This document shows, piece after piece, positions 42,886 through 52,652 of a DNA stretch of 64,000 bases (position 1 is the first letter of the stretch; each line of letters opens with the position of its first letter). The DNA lies in NCBI GenBank assembly GCA_965238045.1, contig CBDEGU010000012.1, positions 1,922,001 to 1,986,000 on the forward strand. Direction: 5' to 3'. Made by a program: the position numbers and the translations under genes. The notes under the pieces were generated by a model. It searched no databases. It was not told where the DNA came from and saw nothing but the letters and a program-made list of their open reading frames with translations. The DNA comes from CBDEGU01 sp965238045 (GTDB lineage Bacteria; Acidobacteriota; Terriglobia; Bryobacterales; UBA6623).

Positions 42886-45464
42886 CTATGGCCCAATCGG
42901 AATTTGCGAGTCCTGACTCGACGCGCCACCGGCGGTTACCTTCAGGACGCGCGTTCCAGCCGGGGTGTCCGGAGCGATCGTCAGATTGATCTGATACGCC
43001 GAGATCAACCCTGGAGCATAGAAACTACCCAGCACCGTCTGGGGGGCCCCGTCAATCGTCACCGTCGCTTCCTCGACGGTAAACAACGGCGGCACGCCCC
43101 CGGGAACATTTGTGTCCGCCGCCGGCACGGTCGGTCCCAAGCCGGTAACGAAGAATAGGATCGTCTCGCCGGGGAGCGCCGGGTCCTCGGGCCGCACGAG
43201 CGTGAAATTCAAATGCAGAGCGGCGGCGTAGAGTTGATTGGAGAACGGAATCTGAAAAACGCCCGGCTGCGTGCGAAAGGTGGGAATTCCCGGGAAATCG
43301 ATGCCCGCGCCATTGTTCTCCATCCTGACCACAATGCCGTCGGAGGGGGCCTGGGTTTCGAACGGAACTTGAATGTTCACTTGCTCCTGCCCTTGATTGC
43401 TGGAGATCGACAAGATCGGCGCGGGCGTTCCGTCGACAAACACTTTGACCCCGCGCATCTCCAGCGGAAACGGAAGCGTATCGGCCTGGATCACGCCGTC
43501 GACTCCTTCCATGAGGCCAACACCGAAAATCGAGCCCGTACTGCCTGGAACAAAGCCCACGGCGAAACTGGCCCCGTTGACAAACCCTAGCGAGCTTACC
43601 TGTGGCGTGCGTCCGACCACCTGCAGATGAAAGACGACGGACAAGTCGCCGGCCTGTGCCAGAATCTCGACCGGGCCAAGCGCCTGTCCGGCGGACGCGC
43701 CGATCGATGCTTGCCCGCTTGCGCCGGTCGTGGCGCTGCCGGCCGACAAGCTGACAGCGCCGCTCAGGATGCTGAAGCCGACATCGACATTGGGCACGGC
43801 GCCGCCTTCCGCGTTGCGCAGCTCGACGAGCAGAGGCGACGGAGCCGCCTGGCTCAGCACGACCACCTGCTGATCCCCGCCGAGGACAGTCATCTGTGTC
43901 GCCCGGCCGGTGACCACCAGATCGAACCTCGTGCTCACCTCTCCCACCCGCGCGGTTACCATCACCGGGCCAACGCGATTCCCCAGACGCACTAGAGCCC
44001 GCAACTCGCCATTTCGGCTGGTCACCTTGAAAACATTTTCGAAGATCACTCCGTCGGGCGGGTCCGCCTCCCACTCGACACTTTCGCCAGTGAGCAGGTT
44101 GCCGCAGGCGTCCGTCAGCAGACCGCTCAAAAACTCAGCCGGGTCATTGAGCAGTTCCCCCGCCGGCCCCTTCTGCCCGCTGCCCTGGATCTGCTCGATC
44201 ATCGCCGGCGGTCCTTCGCTTGTCGTAAACGGGATCATCTCGACGATGTTGCCAGGTGCGTTGAGCCGCGCGCTGATTACTCCCGAGCCAACCGAACAAC
44301 CGAGTCTTACGTCCGCCGATACCCGGCCCAGCTCATCGGAAACCATCGTCCAGGGATCAACAAAGATGTCATCAGCGGTCGTCAGGTCGACTCCGGTGTC
44401 ATCGCTGACGGTAAGGGTGGTGAATACGATGCCCTGAATCGCGCCGGGCAGGGACTGGCCCGCGAAACCAAGAATCGGGGTGGACGAAGTGATCAAGAGC
44501 TGGTTCGGCAACTCCGCCGCGGTGGGTACGACCTTCGCGCGAAAGGCATCGGGGATTTCGCGGCCAAAACTATCCTCGACATCAATGAGGTTCGGCGTCT
44601 CCTCGGTGACCACCTCGGCGTTGCACTCGATCTCCGCCAGACCGTCCTGGCCGGTTACTGCCGGCGAGGGGCACACGATTCCGCTCCCGATCGTCGTGGG
44701 GGTCACCTCGAGTCCCGCGACGGGAAGCATGTCCACATCCGCCAGCACTGTGAAGGGCAGCGCGAATGGCTGGCCGCTGAGCCCCACTTGATAGTTCCCG
44801 CTAAATATCGACAGCCCTTCCACGCCCTCCCCGCCGCTGTTCACAGCGAACACGGTACTCCGGGATTTCTCAAGATAGTCGGCCCTGACCGTGAAAGGAG
44901 CAGTCGTGGGGACCCGCAATGTTGTTACTGCTACCCCAAAACGGTTGGTCTCAGCGACGTCGGGAGAGTAGAGCACGCCGTCCTGCAAGCTGCTGAAGCC
45001 GATCAGCCGGCCGAGGACGCCCCGGTTGTTGAGTCCGCGCAGCCTGGCCGCCAAGGGCCGGGTCAGTTCCATGTTCGGTCCGGCGAACTGATTGTCGCCG
45101 CCATAGGTGTCAAGATCCCAGGCAAAGGGCGCCGCCGCCAGATCTGGGAGCACCGCGATCCCGGTCGAGGGCGAGGGCGGAATGACCTCCACCGATTTCG
45201 TATTTCCCGTACTCGAGAGACGCGCCAGCGCCCCGGTCGATCCGAACGCCAAGTAGATCCACTTGTTTCCCGGTCCCAGTTCCATATCTATTACTGGCAG
45301 CGGAAAGGGCTCGCCCGTCTCGGGGTCCTCCAATAATTGATGGTCGCCAGAACTGAGATCTCCCTGGCGCACTCGCCCGTTCGAGGCTCTGAGGATGTAG
45401 AGGATGCCGTCACCGGGCGAAATCGCCTCTTGAATCACACTGCTTAGATTAAATTCCGGCCCCC
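42886..45464 (-). pseudogene. TIGR03437-domain surface protein, C-terminal part after frameshift
   Basis: Continuation, in a shifted frame, of the gene starting at 46262. From PEFNLSSVIQEAISPGDG it reads a beta-propeller end, then several Ig-like/invasin-like domains (for example ATQMTVLGGDQQVVVLSQ, VDVGFSILSGAVSLSAGS). It ends in a TIGR03437 module: VSSLGFVNGASFAVGFVPGS, GVKVFVDGTPAPILSISSNQ, EQVNIQVPFETQ, ILFFVTGLGPTVPA and GLISAYQINLTIAPDTP. The break is a run of five C at 45460-45464 (plus strand); one more base would join both parts into a ~1125-aa protein. This may be phase variation, decay or a sequencing error. Confidence 0.75.
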
Positions 45465-46262
45465 GTCCAGGCTCGGCAGATCGAAGACGCCGAGCGTGTT
45501 GCCGCTGACAGCGAAAACCCACGGCACCTCCCCGCCCGGGTCAAAGCCAATCGCGGTCACCGCGTCGAGATCGGTCTCGGTCGTCGAACGCAGTTTCTCT
45601 CTCAGCGGATCGATCTCAAACAACTGCGAGTCGCCCGCGATGTAAATACCCGACGCGTTCGGAGAAGCGGCCATGGCCCGAGGAATTGCCGGCAGCAGGA
45701 TCGAATCCGCGTCAAGCTCGGGCGTGGGGCCATCCAGATCAACCATCTGCACGATCTTCGATCCTTGCGTGGAAACGAAAGCTGTCTTCGAGATCGCGTT
45801 CACGGCCACGGCGGTGATCGTGCCGCCCAGGTCCAGCACCGTCGGTGCCGGGTTGTCCGCGTCCAGAGCCTCGAAGATGTGCAAGAAATCACCGGCGGCG
45901 ACGATCACGCGTTTGGCGTCGGGCGTGAGTTGGGCGCTGTTTTCACCCAGGGTAACCGGTGCCAGCAGCGCAAACGTTGTGATGATCTCAAACGGCGGAT
46001 TCGGATCGAGTACCACAACCGCGTCGGTTCGTATCACGTAAATCTTCAGCTTCGTGCCGGTGGAAGTTGGCTTCGGGATGCCGATCGCGTCCACCGCCCC
46101 CGAGCCAACTTCAGGCGAGGCCAGGAATGCCAGATCCTTCGCGCGATAGACCGTGGCGGTCGTGCCGAAATGAAACACAAATACATACTCTTGCGCGCCA
46201 AGCAGAGTGGGAAGCGAAACCATCGCCGCCCACACGAAAATCCGCCGCCAAGAAACTCCCAT
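45444..46262 (-). pseudogene. TIGR03437-domain surface protein, N-terminal part before frameshift
   Basis: 272 codons from ATG 46262. Signal peptide RIFVWAAMVSLPTLLGAQ, then seven-bladed-propeller-like repeats (KLKIYVIRTDAVVVLDPNPP, AQLTPDAKRVIVAAGDFLHI, AMAASPNASGIYIAGDSQLF, GEVPWVFAVSGNTLGVFDLP). The frame stops soon after LDGGRN because of the homopolymer at 45460-45464, while the next frame continues the same protein. It is likely an exported or surface-attached protein of unknown role. Confidence 0.75.
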
Positions 46263-46452
46263 GCAATTATCCCCCTAGGCCGGTAATCCTCCGCGGGATA
46301 CAGACTTAGTCAAGTACAATTCTAGCGAAGATCGCCCTCCCGCTCGAGAACGCGCATCGAGCGCCCGTCCGGGAGCATCAGCGCGCCCCCGTCCCCGGCG
46401 CGACCGCGCCAGAGAACTCTTAGCCCGGCTGAGGCCGGCCGCTCAGGAACCA

Positions 46453-47934
46453 TCAGGACAGGATTTCTTCGACCACGCGGGCTTCAAACACCGACGTCAG
46501 TTTTTCATTCAATCCATTGCGCTCGAAGAACAATTCTTCGTAGTTTAGTCCTAAGAGATGAAGAATCGTCGCGTGCCCGTCGGTCACGCTGACCCGATTT
46601 TCGACGGCCTTATAACCCAGGTCGTCGGTCGAACCGAGCACGGTTCCCGCCCGAATCCCGGCGCCGGCCATCCAGCTGGTGAAGGCGTGCGGGTTGTGGT
46701 CGCGGCCGGCGGCGGATTTTTCGGCGAGCTGGGCGATCGGCATACGGCCGAATTCCCCGCCCCAGATGACGAGCGTCTCATCGAGCAGACCTCGCTGCTT
46801 CAGGTCTCCGAGCAGCGCGGCCACGGGCTGATCGGTTCGGGCGCAGGCTTTTCGCAAGTTGTCTTCGAGCTTGTTGTGGTTGTCCCAGATCTGCCCGTTG
46901 ATGAAGATCTGAACGTAGCGAACCCCGCGCTCGACGAGTCTTCGGGCCATCAGGCAGCGCCGCGCGTAGGAGTCGGTTGGCTCTTTGCCGACGCCGTATC
47001 TCTCGAGAGTTTGCGGCGTTTCCTTCGACAGATCGAGGGCATCGCCGGCTTCGATCTGGAGCCGCGCCGCCAGCTCGTAGCTCGCAATCCGGGCGTCGAG
47101 TTGCAGCTCTCTGGGCCGGGCGCGCTTATGGATTTGGTCCAGGCCTTGCAGCAATTCCCGGCCGACCTTCACCGCCAGCGGCGATTCTCGCACCTCGGGT
47201 TCGAGGTTGAGGATCGGAGACCCTTTCGAGCGAATGCGCGTGCCCTGGTAGAGGGGCGGCAAGAATCCCGACTGCCAGTTCTGGACGCCGTTGACCGGAA
47301 GGCCCAGCGGATCATCGAGCACCACATAGGCGGGCAGGTTCTGGTTCTCGCTTCCCAGGCCATAGACCACCCACGATCCGATCGTGGGCCGGCCGGGCAT
47401 GATGCGCCCTGAATGGATCATGAACAGCGCGGGCTCGTGGTTCGGATGCACGGTGTACATGGAGCGAACCAGCGCGATGTCATCCACTCGCCCCGCCAAG
47501 TGGGGCATGACCTCCGATACCCACATGCCAGATTCGCCATGCTGGGAGAATCGGTAGGGGCTTCGCATTAAGCCGCCGGCTTGTTCGGGACCGGTCAGAT
47601 CGGCGACCATCTCGTCGGAATACGACTCGCCATGATGCTTGTTGAGCAGTGGTTTGGGATCAAAGAGATCGACCTGGCTGGGTCCGCCATGCATGAACAA
47701 CTGAATGACGAATTTCGCCTTGGGCTGGGAATGCGGCGTACGCGGTTTGAGGTCGTAGGATCGCCGGTGGCCGTTGGGCAGCGTGGCGCTGGCCCCGAGT
47801 TCCGCCCCGAAGAGGTCCCGGCTTAGCAGCGAGGCGAGGGCGGCGCCGCGGAGTCCGTCTCCCACATGCTCGAAGAAGCCGCGGCGCGTGATGTTGCTGG
47901 CTTGCGGCCGGGAGTGTCTCGTGATCTCGGGCAT
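46453..47934 (-). CDS. DUF1501 domain-containing protein, exported
   Basis: A 493-aa DUF1501 protein, second in the window. N-terminus NITRRGFFEHVGDGLRGAAL is a Tat-like signal. Landmarks are KFVIQLFMHGGPSQVDLFDP, HPNHEPALFMIHSGRIMPGR, RRLVERGVRYVQIFINGQIW, LVIWGGEFGRMP and AAGRDHNPHAFTSWMAGAGI. It starts 11 bp after the DUF1549/DUF1553 gene, the classic two-gene arrangement of Planctomycetes and Acidobacteria. With its partner disrupted by an IS256 element, expression of this gene probably depends on read-through or a promoter within the element. Confidence 0.92.
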   Translation of the reverse strand: MPEITRHSRPQASNITRRGFFEHVGDGLRGAALASLLSRDLFGAELGASATLPNGHRRSYDLKPRTPHSQPKAKFVIQLFMHGGPSQVDLFDPKPLLNKHHGESYSDEMVADLTGPEQAGGLMRSPYRFSQHGESGMWVSEVMPHLAGRVDDIALVRSMYTVHPNHEPALFMIHSGRIMPGRPTIGSWVVYGLGSENQNLPAYVVLDDPLGLPVNGVQNWQSGFLPPLYQGTRIRSKGSPILNLEPEVRESPLAVKVGRELLQGLDQIHKRARPRELQLDARIASYELAARLQIEAGDALDLSKETPQTLERYGVGKEPTDSYARRCLMARRLVERGVRYVQIFINGQIWDNHNKLEDNLRKACARTDQPVAALLGDLKQRGLLDETLVIWGGEFGRMPIAQLAEKSAAGRDHNPHAFTSWMAGAGIRAGTVLGSTDDLGYKAVENRVSVTDGHATILHLLGLNYEELFFERNGLNEKLTSVFEARVVEEILS

Positions 47935-47945
47935 GGGCAGTCCTC

Positions 47946-49201
47946 TCAGTCAATATAGAGAAACGAGGCGGAATTCAGCATCGTGTGGGCGAGTTTGGTC
48001 AGTGCTTTGGCAGCCGCCGCGGGCTCCGCCTTACCGCCGGGTTGGGCGGCGTCTCGGGCGCCTGCTAGTTTCGACCATGCCGCGAGGTTCATTCGCAACT
48101 CTTCGTCCTGGGGCGGCCTGCTTGCCGCCCTCCAGTACATCTGCTCGATCTGGCGCCTGGGGTCGGGACCGGCCTCTTGCCTGATCCGCTCGGCGAGGGC
48201 GGCCGCAAGTTCATGCACCTGGGCGTTGTTCATGAGGTAGAGCGCCTGGAGCGAGACGGTGGAATCGACGCGCTGCAAGCAGTTCGGATTCATCTGGGGC
48301 AGGTCGAAGCTCTCGAGCAAGGTGGGGATGTGTTTGCGCCGCTGCTGTACGTACACGGCGCGGCGCTGCCCCTTTTCCGTGGCGATGGGGGTGACCAGGC
48401 CGTCGTCCCTCACTAGCACCGGGCTGGCCGGACCGAAGCGTGTTTCATCGAGCCGGCCCGAGACGAGCAGCATCGTATCATGGAGCACTTCCGCCTCCAT
48501 GCGCCGCAGCGGCATGCGCGAGAGAAGCTGGTTTTCCGGATCCGCCTCCTCATGACGCGCGGATACTTTCGAGGCCTGTCGGTAGGCGCTGGACCTCATC
48601 ATCAGACGGTGCATGGCCTTGATACTCCAGCCCTCAGCGGCGAAGCGGGTGGCCAGCCAGTCGAGCAACGCGGGATGGGACGGCGGCGTGCCGGTCTTAC
48701 CGAAGTTCCCGGCTGTTTTCACGAGACCCGCGCCGAAGTGGTGGCTCCAAATGCGGTTGACCATGACGCGGGCCGTCAAGGGGTGATCGGGTCGGGTGAG
48801 CCATTTTGCGAAGGCCAGTCGTCGGCCGGTCGTCTTCGCGCCCTTCCAGGGTGGTTCGACTTGCAATGGCGAGCGTCCGTTGGTCAGTACCGAGGGCACG
48901 CCGGGTCCGACGAGGCGCCCGAAACTCGATGGATCGCCGCGGCGGAGAATGTAGGTCGGCGATGGCACGCCGCAGTCCCACAGGGCACGGATTCTCGGCG
49001 CGGGTGTCCGCGAGGCCTTGAGAAGTTCTATTCGTTTTTGGTGCTCAAGGGCCTGCTGGCGATAGAGAGGGTCGATATCCTTGAGGTCCCGCTCGGAAAC
49101 TTTGAGTTGCGCTTCATACTTGCCGGCAAGACGCTTCTGCGTTTCGTCGCGCTGGGCGGCATCGGTCGAGAGCATCTTCTTCAGATCGGCGGCCAGATCC
49201 G
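47946..49201 (-). pseudogene. Cytochrome/DUF1549/DUF1553 protein, 3' part (split by IS256)
   Basis: C-terminal half of the gene beginning at 52438. The DUF1553 domain is intact: PRIRALWDCGVPSPTYILRR, FAKWLTRPDHPLTARVMVNR, IWSHHFGAGLVKTAGNFGKT, HPALLDWLATRFAAEGWSIK, MHRLMMRSSAYRQ, RRMEAEVLHDTMLLVSGRLD and NPNCLQRVDSTVSLQALYLM. The first available ATG (49175) would express only this half without a signal peptide, so it is presumably non-functional. Fusing 50659 to 49192 restores the frame across ...FPADL-AADLKK... Confidence 0.85.
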
Positions 49202-50658
49202 GAGATTGTCCCGAATCTAGTTGAAGGTGGAAGGGCGGCGGTTCTCAAGCCCGGTTCTCTGAGAGAATCGAGCAAACCTTTCACCACAAAGGAGAACCGC
49301 CGTGAAGAAACGATATCACATTCTGGATTCCGCGAAGCAACAGCCAGTCAGCCCCAACGACCTCACCCGCCTGCTCAGCCAAAACTCCCAACTCATGCTG
49401 CCCTTGGTTGAACTGGTCGAGCAGTGCCGCGGAGCCGTCGACGAGGTTATCGACGTCACCGGCCGCGCCGCCATTCAAGCCGTGCTGGAACTGTCGGCGC
49501 AGCAAGTTACCGGTGGAAAACTTTCCCAGCCCGGCAAGAAGCGCCGCGGCGATGTGGTCCGCTGGGGCCGCCAGCCCGGTCGCGTCAAGCTCAGCAACCG
49601 CAAACTGCGCGTCAGCAAACCCAGACTGCGCAAACGCTCCGGCGGCGAGGTCAAAGTGCCCGCTTACGAAGCGATGCAGGACGACGAACGCCTCGGCGCG
49701 CGCATGCTCGACATTCTGATGAAGGGCGTCTCGACGCGCAACTATGCCGGGGTGATTGGCGCAATGGCCGGCACGGCCGGGGTGTCGAAATCCGCCGTCA
49801 GCCGGGAGGCAGTCGAGGCCGCCGAAAAGAGCATCGACGAAGTGCTCACGCGGCGCCTGGATGAGTTGGATCTGCTGGTGATCTACGTGGACGGTTTGAT
49901 CTTCGCAGATCATGTAGTGCTTGCAGCGGTGGGCGTAGACCGTCAGGGCAACAAACATGTGCTGGGATTGCAGCACGCCGCCACTGAGAGCACAGCCGCC
50001 GCCGAAGACTTGCTGAGGGGCATGGTCGAGCGGGGAGTATCGACGGAGAAAAACAGGCTCTTCGTGCTCGATGGATCGAAGGCCCTGCGGGCGGCGGTGC
50101 GGCGGGTCTTCGGCAAAGTTCCGGTGCAGCGCTGCCGTGCTCACAAGCTGCGCAATGTCGTCGAGCGGCTGCCTAAGGCCGAGCGCGATCAGGCCAAAGC
50201 GGCGATCCGGGCCGCCTGGCGGCTGGGAGCCCAAGATGGACAAGCGCGGCTGGAGAAGCTAGCCCAGTGGTACGAGGGTGACTGGCCCGAGGCGGCGGTG
50301 AGTTTGCGCGAAGGCATGGAGGAGTGTTTCACCATCAACCGCCTGGGTGCGCCGCCGTCGCTGCATCGCTGCCTGGCGACGACGAACATCGTCGAGTCTC
50401 CTAACGCCGGGGTGCGGCGGAGAACGCGGCGAGTGACCCGCTGGAAGGACGCGGCCATGGTGTGTCGCTGGGCCACGGCTGCATTCCTCGATACCGAGAA
50501 AAGCTTCCGCAAGATCATGGGTTACAAGGATCTGTGGATGCTCGACGCCATCCTCAATCCGGCCAAGGCCACAGCAGCAAAGGCTGCCTAGTACAATGCT
50601 CTTTTACGCTCTTTTACGCCGCCGCCCTACAAACCCTCAACTACGATTGGGACACTCT
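49202..50658 (+). mobile_element. IS256-family insertion sequence, 1457 bp
   Basis: Imperfect terminal inverted repeats start GAGATTGTCCC (49202) and, at the other end, GAGAGTGTCCC (complement of 50648-50658). Similarity continues for ~35 bp, including AGGGCGGCGG. An exact 9-bp direct repeat CCAGATCCG flanks it (49193-49201 and 50659-50667), as expected for IS256 elements. It has one intact transposase. It splits a cytochrome/DUF1549/DUF1553 gene. Clean removal restores a 1008-codon frame from ATG 52438. Confidence 0.93.
49302..50591 (+). CDS. IS256-family (mutator-type) transposase
   Basis: A 429-aa transposase from GTG 49302, with AAAGGAG at 49288-49294. The DDE catalytic residues appear in LLVIYVDGLIFADHV (first Asp), RLFVLDGSKALRAAVRR (second Asp) and TTNIVESPNAGVRRRTRRV (Glu), with the family's QRCRAHKLRNVVERLP (C/H motif) between them. 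The frame is intact, so the element may be active. It is oriented opposite to the gene it interrupts. Confidence 0.95.
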   Translation: MKKRYHILDSAKQQPVSPNDLTRLLSQNSQLMLPLVELVEQCRGAVDEVIDVTGRAAIQAVLELSAQQVTGGKLSQPGKKRRGDVVRWGRQPGRVKLSNRKLRVSKPRLRKRSGGEVKVPAYEAMQDDERLGARMLDILMKGVSTRNYAGVIGAMAGTAGVSKSAVSREAVEAAEKSIDEVLTRRLDELDLLVIYVDGLIFADHVVLAAVGVDRQGNKHVLGLQHAATESTAAAEDLLRGMVERGVSTEKNRLFVLDGSKALRAAVRRVFGKVPVQRCRAHKLRNVVERLPKAERDQAKAAIRAAWRLGAQDGQARLEKLAQWYEGDWPEAAVSLREGMEECFTINRLGAPPSLHRCLATTNIVESPNAGVRRRTRRVTRWKDAAMVCRWATAAFLDTEKSFRKIMGYKDLWMLDAILNPAKATAAKAA

Positions 50659-52438
50659 CCAGATCCGCGGGGAAGGCCTGCAAGCGGTCTTCCTGGACAC
50701 TTTTTCTGAGCGCGCTGGTTCGCTGCTTGAAGGATGTCTCGATGGTTTTGATTTTCTTGTCGATGTCGTAGTTGCGCAGCTCCCGCTCTTGCTCGCGGCG
50801 GAGAAGTTCCAGCGGGCCGATGCCCGGTTCGACATAGGGCAGATAACGGCCCGGATACTTGATCTCATATTTCTCTTGGGTGACGGGCGTGATCCAGTCA
50901 TACTCATCGAAAGCCCCCTTGAAGATGGCCATCAGTCGGTAGTAGTCGCGCTGCGGGATGGGGTCGTACTTATGGCTGTGGCAACGGGCGCACTTGATGG
51001 TAAGGCCCATCACGGCGGAGCCGAGAATATCGAGCTGGTGGGCGATCACATCGACGCGGTCGGCCGGAGAAAATACCTCGCGTTCGCTCGTCGAATCCGG
51101 TCCCATCCGCATGAAGCCGGTGGCGATGAGCGCGTCGTTGATTTCTGGAGTGATGACCACGGCGTTTTCATAGTCGGCCAGTTCGTCACCGGCAATTTGC
51201 TCCATCAGAAACCGATCGTAAGGCTTGTCGTCGTTGAATGCCCGTATGACGTAGTCGCGATAGCGATAGGCGTGGGGACGCGGGATGTCGGCGCTGAGCT
51301 TGCCGCCTTCCGAGTCGGCGTAACCGGCCAGATCAAGCCAATGCCGTCCCCAGCGCTCGCCGTAGCGAGGGGAGGCCAGCAGATGGTCGATCATTGTCTC
51401 GTAGGCGCGGGGATCGTCGTCGGCAAGAAACGCTCGGGCCTGCTCGGGCTCGGGCGGGAGTCCGGTGAGATCGAAATAGGCTCGCCGAATGAGTGTGAGC
51501 TTGTCCGCCTCGGGCGAAAAACCGAGCTTGTTTGCTTCCAGCTTTCTCAGCAGGAACGTGTCTACGGGGTTTCTCGCGCGGCCCTGCGCGGCTACCGTGG
51601 GGACTGGGGCCGCTTGCGGGGGTTGGAATGCCCAGTATTCGCGGTCTTGCGGGCTCACCAAGCGGTCCTGGCGGCCATCGGCGACGTCGGCCTTTTGGCG
51701 CTCGGCGGGCGCGCCTTGACGAATCCACTGCTCGAGCTTCGCTAGCTTGAGCGTCCCAACCGGCTTGACGCCATGGGTGAGCATCAGCTTTCTCGGAGGC
51801 ATCTCGCCGGCTTCGATGCGCCGCAGGAGCAGACTCGCCGGGGGGTCGCCCGGGACCATGGCCGGGCCGGAGACTCCGCCGCGCATCATGGACTCACGAG
51901 TGCGAAGATCGAGGCCTCCTTCCTGGCGGCGCAGACCGTGACATACGGTGCAATGCACCAGCATGATGGGGATGACTTCGTCATAGCGGACAGGGTCGGG
52001 GTGCGCGGCCCGGGCCTCGCCGCCGGACCGAGCCAAGGCTTCGATCCACGCGCGAACAGCGGCGATTTCGTCTTCGGGCAGCCGGGTCGCCTCGCCAGGA
52101 GGCATCAAGCCGTCCCGGAGCATCGTGTAAAGGCGGCTTTCTCGCGGCTTGCCCGGAACGACGACCGGGCCGGATTCGCTGCCCCGGAACAGAGCTTCGC
52201 GGGAACTGAGATCCAGTTCCTTTTGCTGCAAGTTTTCTCCGTGGCAGACCGTGCAGTTCTTCTGGAAAACGGCCAGAGCGCGGGCGCCGAGCGGAGCGGC
52301 CTCGGCGGGCTGGTTGGCGGGAACATCGGCGCTGGAAGCGCCGGGAGGGTCCGCGGCCGCCGAATGGGCGCTGCTCCAGAGCAGGACGGCGCAGGCCAGG
52401 CGGGCGACGGAGTACTTGTTGAACGGGCTAGCCGGCAT
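50659..52438 (-). pseudogene. Cytochrome/DUF1549/DUF1553 protein, 5' part (split by IS256)
   Basis: N-terminal half of a Planctomycete-type cytochrome c protein. ATG 52438 gives a signal peptide (VARLACAVLLWSSAHSAAA); GTG 52483 is an alternative. Two haem motifs, NCTVCHGENL and HCTVCHGLRR, mark two PSCyt1 domains. DUF1549 follows: RNPVDTFLLRKLEANKLGFS, RRAYFDLTGLPPEPEQARAF and YGERWGRHWLDLAGYADSEG. A third haem-like motif is CARCHSHKYDPIPQRDYY. The frame then runs into the IS256 end and stops. Three haem sites suggest periplasmic electron transfer linked to an unknown substrate. Operon partner is the DUF1501 gene. Confidence 0.87.
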
Positions 52439-52592
52439 CTCTGAGCTTCGCCAAGGGCCGCTCTCGGGCGGGCGTTTTGACACGAGTTCGCGCCGCCGGA
52501 GAGCGTCAACTTCGCGTAATCATCTTACACGATCCGGCTTACGCGATCGCCAGCCGTGGCAGAGGTCGGGCTGCCTTGCTGAACGAAAACAC

Positions 52593-52620
52593 TTGCGCCG
52601 CAAGCCGGGCGGGATATACT
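52593..52620 (+). promoter_or_regulatory. Putative sigma-70-type promoter for gamma-glutamyltransferase
   Basis: TTGCGC (52593-52598), 16-bp spacer, TATACT (52615-52620), 32 bp upstream of ATG 52653. Good -10 and half-matching -35. Confidence 0.45.
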
Positions 52621-52652
52621 CTGTGGTTACCTAGTGTGGTCGAGGAGGTTCG

